A stretch of 64,000 nt of DNA from Nitrospira sp. UBA6493. GTDB taxonomy: Bacteria > Nitrospirota > Nitrospiria > Nitrospirales > Nitrospiraceae. Positions 34,897 to 43,517 of this stretch are shown here, piece by piece. Each line of letters begins with the position of its first letter. The stretch's first letter is position 1. A model generated the notes under the pieces. It had not been told where the DNA came from. It ran no database searches and saw only the letters and a list, made by a program, of their open reading frames with translations. The position numbers and the translations under genes were made by a program. The DNA is taken from positions 1 through 64,000 of the forward strand of contig DJMJ01000016.1 of assembly GCA_002435325.1 (NCBI GenBank), read 5' to 3'.

Positions 34897-35640
34897 CTAT
34901 ACCATTAACATGCCGCCATTCACATGCAAAACATGGCCGGTAATATATGCCGCCTCTTCAGACACCAGGAAACGCACCGCCGCTGCAATATCCGCCGGCG
35001 TCCCGAGCCGTCCCAACGGAATCTGCTTCTGCAAAGTTTCTTTCACATCCGCCGGCAACCCGTGCGTCATCGCGGTATCGATAAACCCTGGCGCGACCGC
35101 GTTCACCGTGACATTGCGGCTGGCATATTCCCGGCCGACGGTTTTCGTAAACCCAATCACTGCCGCCTTCGACGCCGAGTAATTTGCCTGTCCGGCATTA
35201 CCCATCACGCCCACGATCGACGCAATATTGACGATGCGACCATACCGCTGCTTAGTCATCGGCTGCAAGACCGCCTTCGTACAATTGAATGTCCCGTTCA
35301 AATTCACCTGCATCACCAGGTTCCAATCCTCTTCCTTCATCCGCAACAGCAGCCCATCGCGCGTAATCCCGGCATTATTGACCAGGATATCGATCTTACC
35401 CCAGGCCTTCATCACCTGCTCAACCATCGCCTTGGTATCGTTGGCATCCGCCACGTTCACCTTGACGTTGAGCACTTTGCGGCCTAGTGCCTCAATCGCC
35501 TTCACGGTATCCTGAGACCGGTCGGGGTCGAGATCCGCCACCACAATATCCGCGCCCGCTTGAGCCAACACTTCCGCAATCGCCCGTCCGATCCCCTGCG
35601 CGGCCCCGGTCACTATCGCCACTCGTCTTTGCAATGACAT
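34897..35640 (-). CDS. fabG: 3-oxoacyl-[acyl-carrier-protein] reductase
   Basis: A 247-residue short-chain dehydrogenase that reduces 3-oxoacyl-ACP with NADPH. The cofactor loop is VTGAAQGIGRAIAE; the catalytic YSASKAAVIGFTK and the preceding Ser in NIASIVGVMGN are present, with NNAG in between. The length and context leave little doubt about the assignment. Confidence 0.96.
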   Translation of the reverse strand: MSLQRRVAIVTGAAQGIGRAIAEVLAQAGADIVVADLDPDRSQDTVKAIEALGRKVLNVKVNVADANDTKAMVEQVMKAWGKIDILVNNAGITRDGLLLRMKEEDWNLVMQVNLNGTFNCTKAVLQPMTKQRYGRIVNIASIVGVMGNAGQANYSASKAAVIGFTKTVGREYASRNVTVNAVAPGFIDTAMTHGLPADVKETLQKQIPLGRLGTPADIAAAVRFLVSEEAAYITGHVLHVNGGMLMV

Positions 35641-35667
35641 GCCGACTTCCTTGTTAAACGTGAAACT

Positions 35668-36618
35668 TCAGCCTGAATGCGCCGCGCCCAACGCCTGCAG
35701 CGTGGCGTCCAGTGACCTTGGATCATTGACGTTCAATAGCTTGGCCTCTGGCACGATCCGTTTGATCAAGCCTGTCAGTACCGTGCCAGGCCCGACTTCG
35801 ACAAACGTCGTGACGCCCATCTTCGCCATCGCAAGGACCGAATCCTCCCAGAGGACTGACGAGGGCAATTGGCGGACCAACGAGGGTTGAATCTCTGCGG
35901 CCAGGCTGATCGGTTTTGCTTCGGCATTGTTGATGAGCGGCATCTTGAGATCGGCCCATTGCACGGCGGCAAGATCTTTCGAAAGACGATCCGCCGCCTT
36001 CTGCATCAGCGGCGTGTGCACGGGAACACTCACCGGCAAGGGAATCGCCTTCTTGCAGCCCTTCCCCTTCGCCAATTCGATCGCCCGCTCGACAGCCGCT
36101 TTTTCTCCGGCAATCACCACCTGTCCGGGCGAGTTGAAATTAGCGGCAGCCACCACGCCAACCGAGGAGGCTTCTCGACACACGTCGCGGACCACCTCCG
36201 GCGTCAATCCAAGCAACGCCGCCACTTGTCCGGTTCCCGGCGCCACCGCCTCAGACATATAGCGACCGCGCTTCTGCACCAACCCCACCGCATCGCGAAA
36301 TGACACCCCCCCGGCTGCCACCAGCGCTGAATACTCTCCCAGGCTATGACCGGCTACGGCAACAGGCTTAAGGCCCGCCGAATCCAAGGTTCTCAAGGCC
36401 GCGATGCTGCTGACCAGCAAAGCCGGCTGGGTATTCTCGGTGAGATTCAACCGCTCCGCCGGCCCGTCAAAACAGAGCGCGGCGCTATCGTAGCCCAGGA
36501 TGGCAGAGGCTTCGTCGTACACCTGTTTCAGGTTCGGATGGGCTTCGTAGAGCGTTTTCCCCATCCCGACCGACTGCGAACCTTGCCCTGGAAATACTAA
36601 TCCGATTCCTGCATTCAT
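35668..36618 (-). CDS. fabD: Malonyl CoA-acyl carrier protein transacylase
   Basis: A 316-residue acyltransferase that loads malonyl groups onto ACP. It begins IGLVFPGQGSQSVGMGK, the family start, and has the nucleophile Ser in AGHSLGEYSALVAAG and a His in VSVPVHTPLM. It lies 27 bases upstream of fabG. Confidence 0.95.
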   Translation of the reverse strand: MNAGIGLVFPGQGSQSVGMGKTLYEAHPNLKQVYDEASAILGYDSAALCFDGPAERLNLTENTQPALLVSSIAALRTLDSAGLKPVAVAGHSLGEYSALVAAGGVSFRDAVGLVQKRGRYMSEAVAPGTGQVAALLGLTPEVVRDVCREASSVGVVAAANFNSPGQVVIAGEKAAVERAIELAKGKGCKKAIPLPVSVPVHTPLMQKAADRLSKDLAAVQWADLKMPLINNAEAKPISLAAEIQPSLVRQLPSSVLWEDSVLAMAKMGVTTFVEVGPGTVLTGLIKRIVPEAKLLNVNDPRSLDATLQALGAAHSG

Positions 36619-36688
36619 AGCGCGCTAGATATCTTAGAAATGGTGTGGAATGTCAACGGGAAAAGTTCCTGAATCCAAGTCGCGGCCC

Positions 36689-37663
36689 CTACCACCTGAT
36701 CAAGGCTGATGCCCAAGTTAATCCCGCACCGAAGGCTCCCAGCATGACCAATGAACCGTCTTTCACCCGTCCGGCACGGACCGCTTCATCGAGTGCGATG
36801 GGAATCGATGCTGCGGATGTATTCCCGTATCGATCGACGTTCAGCATGATCTTTTCTTTGGGCAAACCCAGCCGCTCGGATACCGCGCTCAAAATACGCA
36901 TGTTGGCTTGATGGGGAACGTACAAATCCAGCGCCTCGACGGTAAGCTGGTTGGCCGCCAAGGTCTCACGGGCAATTTCCTCCAGCGACCGGACCGCGAC
37001 TTTGAACGTCTCATTCCCCTTCATCTTAATGTACTGTTGGCGTTCGGCAACCACTTTCTCCGATGGAGGCTGCCGCGATCCCCCAGCAGGCACTGCGATT
37101 AAGTCACAAAGCGCCCCGTCCGAACGCAGATGCGTGGAGAGAATGCCGCGCTCGCCAACGCTCGCGCTGACGACCGCCGCACCGGCGCCATCCCCGAACA
37201 ACACACAGGTATTGCGATCCGTCCAATCAGTAATTGCCGACATCACTTCAGACCCGATGACCAGCACATGCCTCATGCCAGTGCGAACATAGGCATCGGC
37301 CACAGATAGCGCATACACAAACCCGCAACAAGCCGCACCGACATCGCAGGCGGCCGCTTTGGTCGCCCCTAATTGATACTGGACAAGACAGGCCGTGGAA
37401 GGAAGCGGATAGTCCCCCGTGCACGTCGCCACAAGGATCAGGTCAAGATCTGTCGGCGCAATGCTGGCCGCAGCCAGCGCGCGCTTGCCGGCTTGTACCG
37501 CCAAATCCGAACAGGCTTCGCCGGTTGCCGCAATGTGGCGCTCGCGAATTCCCGTCCGTTCACGGATCCACTCGTCGGATGTCGCAACCATGCCTTCAAG
37601 ATCCACATTCGTCATCACCCGAACGGGCGCATAGGAACCAGTCCCGGTAATGCGCGCCTTCAT
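36689..37663 (-). CDS. fabH: 3-oxoacyl-[acyl-carrier-protein] synthase III
   Basis: A 324-residue initiating condensing enzyme joining acetyl-CoA to malonyl-ACP, which links this operon to the acetyl-CoA made by the rTCA cycle. The Cys-His-Asn triad lies in DVGAACCGFVYAL, YVPHQANMRIL and YGNTSAASIPIAL. Its start overlaps the plsX stop by four bases. Confidence 0.96.
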   Translation of the reverse strand: MKARITGTGSYAPVRVMTNVDLEGMVATSDEWIRERTGIRERHIAATGEACSDLAVQAGKRALAAASIAPTDLDLILVATCTGDYPLPSTACLVQYQLGATKAAACDVGAACCGFVYALSVADAYVRTGMRHVLVIGSEVMSAITDWTDRNTCVLFGDGAGAAVVSASVGERGILSTHLRSDGALCDLIAVPAGGSRQPPSEKVVAERQQYIKMKGNETFKVAVRSLEEIARETLAANQLTVEALDLYVPHQANMRILSAVSERLGLPKEKIMLNVDRYGNTSAASIPIALDEAVRAGRVKDGSLVMLGAFGAGLTWASALIRW

Positions 37664-38682
37664 GACGGCAAATCCATAGGCGGCTTACTGGTGAGACTGT
37701 CCTCAATATCCCGTTGTATCAGCTCATGCACGCGTCCTTCGGCCATGCCTTTAGCCCGACGAATCGCGTTCTTGATCGCTTTCGCCGACGATCGACCATG
37801 ACAGATGATCGTGATGCCATTGACCCCGAGCAACGGTGCGCCCCCGAACTCGGCATAATCGATTCGACGTTTCAGCTTGAGTAGCGGCGACGCAATCAAC
37901 GGATAAGCCAACCGCCCAAACCAGGAACTGGAAATTTCCTTCAGCAGCAGCTTTTTGATCGTATCGGCCACGCCCTCTGAGATTTTCAATGCAACATTAC
38001 CGATGAACCCGTCGCACACCACGACATCCGCCGTACCACTATAGACATCGCGCCCTTCGACGTTCCCAATAAAGTTCAACGAGCTGGCCTTCAAGAGCTT
38101 GAACGCTTCCTTGGTGACTTCGTTGCCTTTGCTATCTTCTTCGCCAATACTCAACAGGCCAACACGCGGACTAGCCTTCCGAAAGAGATGCTTGCCGTAG
38201 TCGTTCCCCATCAGGGCAAACTGTTCCAGATGCTTGGCCGCACAATCGACGTTTGCCCCCACATCCAGCATGATGGCTTCCCCGGTGAGCGTCGGCAGAC
38301 TGGTCGCGATTGCCGGGCGTTCGACGCCCTTGATCAGGCCCAGCACAAAGAAAGCCGATACCATGCTCGCTCCGGTATTGCCAGGGCTTACCACGGCGCT
38401 GGCTTCTCCGCTTTTTACCAGTTCGGTCGCAATCCAGATCGACGAATCCCGTTTCTTCCTGGCCACTGCTGCGGGCGACTCATGCATTTCGACGACTTGA
38501 GGCGCATGTCGAATCGTCAGGCGAGAGTCGGCCAAACCCAGGCGGGCGCATTCCTGCGTGAGCATCGCCTCATCGCCAACCAGAATGACTTCAACGTCGA
38601 GTTCTTTGGCGGCCTGGAGGGCGCCTTCGATACAGGGTGCTGGACCGTGGTCCCCCCCCATCGCATCAAGCGCGATCTTCAT
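37660..38682 (-). CDS. plsX: Phosphate acyltransferase PlsX
   Basis: A 340-residue enzyme that makes acyl-phosphate from acyl-ACP for phospholipid synthesis. It begins MKIALDAMGGDHGP, the family start; a TTG six codons upstream exists but lacks a ribosome site. Other signatures are VVSPGNTGASMVSAFFVLG, MLDVGANVDC and VVCDGFIGNVALK. It precedes fabH and follows rpmF by 162 bases, which hold no gene or strong terminator. Confidence 0.95.
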   Translation of the reverse strand: MKIALDAMGGDHGPAPCIEGALQAAKELDVEVILVGDEAMLTQECARLGLADSRLTIRHAPQVVEMHESPAAVARKKRDSSIWIATELVKSGEASAVVSPGNTGASMVSAFFVLGLIKGVERPAIATSLPTLTGEAIMLDVGANVDCAAKHLEQFALMGNDYGKHLFRKASPRVGLLSIGEEDSKGNEVTKEAFKLLKASSLNFIGNVEGRDVYSGTADVVVCDGFIGNVALKISEGVADTIKKLLLKEISSSWFGRLAYPLIASPLLKLKRRIDYAEFGGAPLLGVNGITIICHGRSSAKAIKNAIRRAKGMAEGRVHELIQRDIEDSLTSKPPMDLPS

Positions 38683-38844
38683 ACGGGATGATGTGCTCAA
38701 GATTGGAATAGTTGGCTGAATACGCGTCGCACCGGTAATCGTCTCCGATAGGCCGCGAGCTTAGCGCAGAAGCACGAAATGCACAACCGAAGCGGCGCAG
38801 GAGATGACCGGACCGGAGTCCCGCAAGCTCCCGCGCCCTTCCGC

Positions 38845-39030
38845 TTACGACTCTTCGACCTGAATGACCGACTTTCCCTTGTAGGTCCCGCAATTCAAGC
38901 AGGTATAGTGCGGCAGCTTGAGCTCGTGACATTGCGGACACACTGACATGCCTGGCGGCGTCATGCGCAGCTTCTGAGTGCGGCGCTTGTCTCGTCTGGC
39001 ACGTGAATGCTTATGTTTCGGATTAGGCAT
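38845..39030 (-). CDS. rpmF: 50S ribosomal protein L32
   Basis: A 61-residue zinc-binding ribosomal protein: PNPKHKHSRARRDKRRT at the N-terminus, then CPQC and CLNC. It stands between the DUF177 gene and plsX, a very common bacterial order. Confidence 0.96.
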   Translation of the reverse strand: MPNPKHKHSRARRDKRRTQKLRMTPPGMSVCPQCHELKLPHYTCLNCGTYKGKSVIQVEES

Positions 39031-39079
39031 GGCAACTCCTTCCCACGTTCAACACCGCCGTAAGCCTGTGGCTCCGGCC

Positions 39080-39724
39080 TCAATTCAGTTCAGTCTTTAA
39101 GCCTCGCAGCACATGAAACGGACTCCGCTCCGGCTCCACCGGACACTGGCAGGGCTCTTCGTTCAAATCTTTTCCGCAATGGGCACAGAGCCCCGCGCAA
39201 TCTTCCTTGCACAGCGGGTGCATCGGCGCTGAGAGAATGACTTGTTCACGGAGCATCGGGGCCAAATCGAGACGATCGCCTTGATAGTGATAAATCTCGT
39301 CGCCGGTCTCGTCAGTCTCGAGCTGGACCGGCTCAGCCTGTTTCCGCCGCGCATCCACACGCTTCGCCGCAAGCGCCCCCGCTTTGGGCTTTGCATTGGG
39401 CTCTGGTTCGAACACCACACGCAACGAGAAGGCCATCGGCTCTTCAAAATCCTTCAGGCACCGCACACACTCACGCACAGCCGTGCCCTCAATTACTCCG
39501 GTCACACAGATGGTCTGCTCTACCTTTGTGAGGTCCAAGCCAACGGCCAGCGCCCCGCTCAGATTCGTATCCTCACGAGTCAAGCCGATCTCATCCCCGG
39601 TGATGTCACCCGTCAGCGACAGACCTTCCGGCGTAATATCCGCAAGATTTGGAGTGAGCAGATCCATGATGATCACCGGCAAGACGCCGCCCTCCAACGT
39701 TTCCATGCCGCTGGGCGCCGTCAC
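39080..39724 (-). CDS. DUF177 (YceD-like) protein
   Basis: A 214-residue protein of the DUF177 family, usually next to rpmF and linked to 23S rRNA maturation in plants and bacteria. VRECVRCLKDFEEPM and the C-terminal CKEDCAGLCAHCGKDLNEEPCQC-like cysteine cluster (shown in part) are diagnostic. The start is a GTG six bases after rpsR; ATG codons 6 and 19 residues in are alternatives. The precise role here is inferred from family context. Confidence 0.85.
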   Translation of the reverse strand: MTAPSGMETLEGGVLPVIIMDLLTPNLADITPEGLSLTGDITGDEIGLTREDTNLSGALAVGLDLTKVEQTICVTGVIEGTAVRECVRCLKDFEEPMAFSLRVVFEPEPNAKPKAGALAAKRVDARRKQAEPVQLETDETGDEIYHYQGDRLDLAPMLREQVILSAPMHPLCKEDCAGLCAHCGKDLNEEPCQCPVEPERSPFHVLRGLKTELN

Positions 39725-39729
39725 AACCG

Positions 39730-40005
39730 TTATCGCTCCTCAGCAAAACTGATAATCGCAATATGCCGAGCCCGCTTGATCGCGATAGTCAATTCACGCT
39801 GATGGCCCATACAGTTTCCGGAAATCCGTCGCGGGACAATGCGCCCCCGTTCTGTCAGGAAATTCCGCAACAACCCGGCATCCTTAAAATCGATCGGCGC
39901 TTTGTCCAGACAAAACCGGCAGGGCCTCCGACGCTGGAACAACCGCCCGCCGCCACCACCGTTATCGCGACGATCACCGCCACCCATACTCCCACTTCGT
40001 TCCAT
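39730..40005 (-). CDS. rpsR: 30S ribosomal protein S18
   Basis: A 91-residue S18, with a Gly-rich N-terminus and the conserved DAGLLRNFLTERGRIVPRR. It keeps CRFC plus a later Cys and His (NCMGHQ), so it is the zinc-binding C+ form. The ATG at 40005 has AGGAGG five bases ahead. It follows ssb in the classic rpsF-ssb-rpsR order. Confidence 0.95.
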   Translation of the reverse strand: MERSGSMGGGDRRDNGGGGGRLFQRRRPCRFCLDKAPIDFKDAGLLRNFLTERGRIVPRRISGNCMGHQRELTIAIKRARHIAIISFAEER

Positions 40006-40028
40006 CACTGCCTCCTCATTCGGCCCGA

Positions 40029-40433
40029 TTATGCCTGTTCGTCAAACTCATAGCTGGGATCATCGTGGATCGGCGGTTCCCCGCCGGCGGCGCCGCCACC
40101 GTCCTGCCGCTTGGGCATGAAAGTCACGCTCTGCGCCACCACCTCATGCTTGCTGCGCTTTTGGCCGTCTTCTGTTTCCCAGCGGCGCTGCTGCAAGCGG
40201 CCCTCGACGATCGCCCCATTGCCTTTGCTTAAATATTGCCCGCAGTGTTCCGCTTGTTTGCCAAACACCACGATATCGACAAAACATACTTCCTCTTTGA
40301 GTTCCTCACCCTGCTTGAACCGGCGGCTCATCGCCAAACCAAAGCTCGCAACCGGCGTCCCGTTCGGCGTGTACCGCAACTCGGGATTCCGGGTGAGGTT
40401 TCCCATAAGAATGACTTTATTAAATCCTGCCAC
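40029..40433 (-). CDS. ssb: Single-stranded DNA-binding protein
   Basis: A 134-residue OB-fold protein that coats single-stranded DNA in replication and repair. It begins FNKVILMGNLTRNPELRYTPNG, shown over its family core NKVILMGNLTRNPE. The C-terminus is DDPSYEFDEQA rather than the acidic DDDIPF tip that recruits partner proteins. Its start overlaps the rpsF stop by 14 bases. A second SSB elsewhere in the genome cannot be excluded. Confidence 0.92.
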   Translation of the reverse strand: MAGFNKVILMGNLTRNPELRYTPNGTPVASFGLAMSRRFKQGEELKEEVCFVDIVVFGKQAEHCGQYLSKGNGAIVEGRLQQRRWETEDGQKRSKHEVVAQSVTFMPKRQDGGGAAGGEPPIHDDPSYEFDEQA

Positions 40434-40767
40434 CGTCAGACTCCTGAGCCGTCGGCTCCAATGGACGCCTCTCCACCAATTCTTTTTCGTGATGGATCGT
40501 CAGGAACTTGATAATGTTGTCTTCCAACCGATAGGCCCGCTCTAACTCGCTCACCGTATTGTTCGGCGCTTTGAAGTAGAAGTAGGCGTAGGTGCCCTTC
40601 CGCTCATGCCGGACTTCGTAGGCAAGTTTCTTCTTGCCCCAGTTTTCGAACTTGATGAATTCCGCGCCGGTCTTATCCGCCACGCCCTTCATCTTTTCGA
40701 TAAGTGACTTGGTTTCCTCGTCGGTGAGAGACGGACGAATGATAAACAGAGACTCGTAGAGCTCCAT
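40420..40767 (-). CDS. rpsF: 30S ribosomal protein S6
   Basis: A 115-residue S6, starting MELYESLFIIRPSLTDEE at the ATG at 40767, with AGGAGGATC upstream; a longer frame to 40812 is rejected. KLAYEVRHERKGTYAYFYF is the conserved core. It is the first gene of rpsF-ssb-rpsR and has a structured leader that may bind S6:S18. Confidence 0.95.
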   Translation of the reverse strand: MELYESLFIIRPSLTDEETKSLIEKMKGVADKTGAEFIKFENWGKKKLAYEVRHERKGTYAYFYFKAPNNTVSELERAYRLEDNIIKFLTIHHEKELVERRPLEPTAQESDGGRI

Positions 40768-40790
40768 GCAGCGATCCTCCTGGACAAAGG

Positions 40791-40835
40791 CCCCCGAACC
40801 GGTCGGGAGCAAGGTGTAGGGCGCCTATTTGGCGC
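40791..40835 (-). ncRNA. Candidate structured leader of rpsF (possible S6:S18 autoregulation)
   Basis: Minus strand: a GCGCC-AAATA-GGCGC hairpin (40835-40821) followed by CTCCCGA-CCGGT-TCGGGGG (40809-40791), which has a 7-bp stem with one wobble pair. The second hairpin ends 24 bases before the rpsF ATG. S6:S18 leaders with a conserved CCG near a hairpin are known in other phyla; a match to that consensus is not confirmed. Confidence 0.35.
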
Positions 40836-40847
40836 AAACAAAAAAGA

Positions 40848-40877
40848 ACGGTACCATAGCGCTAAAGAAGCTGTCAA
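40848..40877 (-). promoter_or_regulatory. Promoter of rpsF-ssb-rpsR
   Basis: Minus strand TTGACA (40877-40872), an 18-nt spacer and TACCGT (40853-40848). The -35 is exact and the -10 weak. It lies between pth and rpsF. Confidence 0.5.
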
Positions 40878-40976
40878 TTGAATGGTTACGGTCGTTCACC
40901 AAACGCAATCCAACCAGCCGGATGGGCCAGCCACTACCGCATTCCCACGCCCGGGATCTCTTGCGCACACAAGCGA

Positions 40977-41561
40977 CTACTCGCTCGTGCTTGCCGGCTT
41001 CTCCCGCACATTGAATTGATTCATCGCAACAGACGCGCCGCGATGGATCAAACACTCCAATGCGTCAACGGCGCGCTCCAGGCAGGGAGCCAGGATCTCG
41101 CGCTCCTCTTTCGAGAATACTTCCAGGACGAAATCCGCGGGATCCTGCCTGGGTGCCGGCCGCCCGATTCCGATCCTAACCCTGACAAATTCCGGCGTCC
41201 CAAGGGCTTCAACGACCGACTTAATTCCGTTGTGTCCGCCGGAGCCACCACCCTGCTTAATCCGCAGACGCCCTAGTTCTAAATCAAGATCGTCGTGGAC
41301 CAGAATGAGGTTTTCTGAGGTGAGCTTATATTCTCGAAGAAGGCCCTTAAGCGGCGGGCCTGTCAGATTCATCCAATCGAGTGTCCCGGCAAGCTCCAGA
41401 CGAACAGAACCAAGCCGTCCAGATCCGCGAATGGCAATACCGCGCGGAGCAAGCGAAATATCCCATCTCGCTGCGGCCCGCGCGACCACTTCTACCCCGA
41501 CATTGTGGCGCGTCCCGGCATAGACAGCGCCAGGATTGCCCAGCCCGACGATGAGCTGCAC
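40977..41561 (-). CDS. pth: Peptidyl-tRNA hydrolase
   Basis: A 194-residue enzyme that recycles peptidyl-tRNA. Family motifs: VGLGNPGAVYAGTRHNVG with catalytic His near residue 19, then VHDDLDLELGRLRIKQGGGS and GGHNGIKSV. It is five bases after the L25 gene, a common pairing. Confidence 0.95.
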   Translation of the reverse strand: MQLIVGLGNPGAVYAGTRHNVGVEVVARAAARWDISLAPRGIAIRGSGRLGSVRLELAGTLDWMNLTGPPLKGLLREYKLTSENLILVHDDLDLELGRLRIKQGGGSGGHNGIKSVVEALGTPEFVRVRIGIGRPAPRQDPADFVLEVFSKEEREILAPCLERAVDALECLIHRGASVAMNQFNVREKPASTSE

Positions 41562-41566
41562 CGCGA

Positions 41567-42322
41567 CTACTTCTTCGCGTCCTTTTTGTCAGCCTTCGGA
41601 GCTTCCTTTTTGTCTCCGGATTTTGCTTCTCCCGCAGCCGCCGCAGCGCCGGCCTTTCCAGGCTCCGCGCCTTCGCCAGCCTCTTTACCCTTGCCTGCAA
41701 CTTCTGTTTCGACAGGTCCGCCTGCACCAGCCGTCAAGAGCGCTTCCAGCTTGGCATCGGAGATCGGCGCCGCAATGCTTACAATCATCTGGTCAGCATC
41801 ATCCAGGAATCGCACCCCCTCAAGCTTAACAAGATCTTTCAGATGAAGACCCTGGCTAATACCCAAGGAAGACGCATCGACTTCAATTTGATCCGGCAAC
41901 ACCGCCGGTAAACATTCGATGTGCAACTCGCGCGCATGGTGATGCAACACGCCGCCTTCCTTCACCCCGGCCGGCACGGCGCCAACCACATGCACCGGCA
42001 CCTTGACGCGAATCGGCTTGTCCATAGAAATCTCAAACAAGTCCGCATGCAAGAGCGATCCCGTAATGGGATCGACCTGGTAATCACGAATCAACGCGTT
42101 GCGATTTGGCTTCGTCTTGGCTCCATTGACCGTCAAGGCCAACAAGGCCGAACTGCCGGCATGCGATTTGAGAATCTTGACCAATTCGTCAGGATTCACG
42201 GTCAATAGTACACACTCGCCCTGCCCATACAACACCGCGGGCACTTGACCGCTCCGCCGAAATTGGCGCGCGGCCCCCTTCCCTGCTTGCTCACGAACGG
42301 TAACTGCTAATTCAAATTTCAT
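41567..42322 (-). CDS. rplY: 50S ribosomal protein L25/general stress protein Ctc
   Basis: A 251-residue two-domain L25 (TL5/CTC type) that binds 5S rRNA. It has an N-terminal L25 beta-barrel and a second domain with VHVVGAVPAGVKEGGVLHH. The last 50 residues form a low-complexity Ala/Gly/Lys/Glu tail, longer than usual. It follows prs, an order shared with many bacteria. Confidence 0.93.
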   Translation of the reverse strand: MKFELAVTVREQAGKGAARQFRRSGQVPAVLYGQGECVLLTVNPDELVKILKSHAGSSALLALTVNGAKTKPNRNALIRDYQVDPITGSLLHADLFEISMDKPIRVKVPVHVVGAVPAGVKEGGVLHHHARELHIECLPAVLPDQIEVDASSLGISQGLHLKDLVKLEGVRFLDDADQMIVSIAAPISDAKLEALLTAGAGGPVETEVAGKGKEAGEGAEPGKAGAAAAAGEAKSGDKKEAPKADKKDAKK

Positions 42323-42372
42323 GATGCTCCTCCGTCTCCCCTACGATCGATCCGGCTCCCTGAAGGGAGAGC

Positions 42373-43314
42373 CTAGGCAAATAATGAGCTCACTGATTCA
42401 TCTTCGTGAATGCGTCGAATGGCCTCACCCAAGAGCGGCGCCACTGACAGTTGATGCAACTTCGGACAAACCTGTTCTTTCCCGCGTAACGGGATCGTAT
42501 TGGTCACCACCACCTGGGAAATGCACGACTTCTGAATCCTCTCAAGTGCCGGCCCTGACAAGACGGCATGAGTGCAGGCGGTCCAGACTTCTCGTGCGCC
42601 TTTATCGGCGCAGGCCTGGGCTCCCTGCACAATGGTGCCTGCCGTATCGATCATGTCGTCCAACAGCAATACACTCTTTCCCTGCACATCGCCGATGATG
42701 TTCATGATCTGCGTCTGATTCGGGCCTTCACGACGTTTATCGATAATCGCTAAATTGGCCTGAAGCCGTTTGGCAAACGCTCTTGCCCGCTCGACACCGC
42801 CGGCATCCGGTGAGACGACGACAAGATCATTGAGCTTTTTCTTCGTAATATAGTCCAGCAAAACCGGCAAGGCATACAAATGATCCACCGGCACATTGAA
42901 AAACCCTTGAATCTGACCGGCGTGGAGATCCATTGTCAGCACCCGATCAGTTCCTGCCGTGCTGATTAAATCCGCGATCAACTTGGCCGAAATCGGCACC
43001 CGAGGCTGATCTTTGCGATCTTGCCGCGCATAGCCAAAATATGGGAGCACGGCCGTAATCCGATTCGCCGACGAGCGCTTCAACGCATCGATGATGATCA
43101 GCAATTCCAGCAATGAATCGTTGACCGGCTGACAGGTTGACTGTACGACAAATACGTCCGCGCCCCGAACGTTCTCGTCGATCCTCACCCGAATTTCCCC
43201 GTCGCTAAACGAGGACACGGTCGCGGCTCCTAATTTTTGCCCAAGATACTGGCAAATCTCGTTGGCAAGCGCAGGATTAGCGTTGCCAGAGAATATTTTC
43301 AGTTCTCTGTTCAT
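42373..43314 (-). CDS. prs: Ribose-phosphate pyrophosphokinase
   Basis: A 313-residue PRPP synthase supplying nucleotide, His and Trp synthesis. It has the N-terminal FSGNANPALANEICQYLG, the flexible-loop YARQDRKDQPR, the ribose-5-phosphate loop VLLLDDMIDTAGT and VVSPDAGGVERA. Length is standard. Its leader of about 140 bases contains a strong hairpin. It follows ispE by about 200 bases. Confidence 0.96.
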   Translation of the reverse strand: MNRELKIFSGNANPALANEICQYLGQKLGAATVSSFSDGEIRVRIDENVRGADVFVVQSTCQPVNDSLLELLIIIDALKRSSANRITAVLPYFGYARQDRKDQPRVPISAKLIADLISTAGTDRVLTMDLHAGQIQGFFNVPVDHLYALPVLLDYITKKKLNDLVVVSPDAGGVERARAFAKRLQANLAIIDKRREGPNQTQIMNIIGDVQGKSVLLLDDMIDTAGTIVQGAQACADKGAREVWTACTHAVLSGPALERIQKSCISQVVVTNTIPLRGKEQVCPKLHQLSVAPLLGEAIRRIHEDESVSSLFA

Positions 43315-43391
43315 GCACAGACTCTCAACTCACTCAGGTTTTCCTAACGAGACACTGATAACGGACACAAACCGTTGTACCGGCGGGCGTC

Positions 43392-43415
43392 GGCAGGAAC
43401 TCACCCAGTCCTGCC
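43392..43415 (-). promoter_or_regulatory. Hairpin in the prs leader
   Basis: GGCAGGA / TCCTGCC perfect 7-bp stem with a 10-nt loop, about 80 bases before prs. No T-run follows, so it is more likely a structural leader element than a terminator. Confidence 0.35.
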
Positions 43416-43461
43416 ACCTCTTCGCTGCTTGCTTGCGGAGGGAGCCAACCAAGGGAGAGAA

Positions 43462-43489
43462 TTTATCGGAAAGCGCTATTCCTTGTCAA
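43462..43489 (-). promoter_or_regulatory. Promoter of prs
   Basis: Minus strand TTGACA (43489-43484), a 16-nt spacer and GATAAA (43467-43462). The -35 is exact. Confidence 0.5.
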
Positions 43490-43517
43490 CCAATCCAAGA
43501 GGAATCACTTGAAAGAT

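Noticed and set aside
43315..43517. Possible tRNA between ispE and prs, where some bacteria keep tRNA-Gln
   Set aside because: No cloverleaf, T-loop or CCA-like end could be recognised on either strand.
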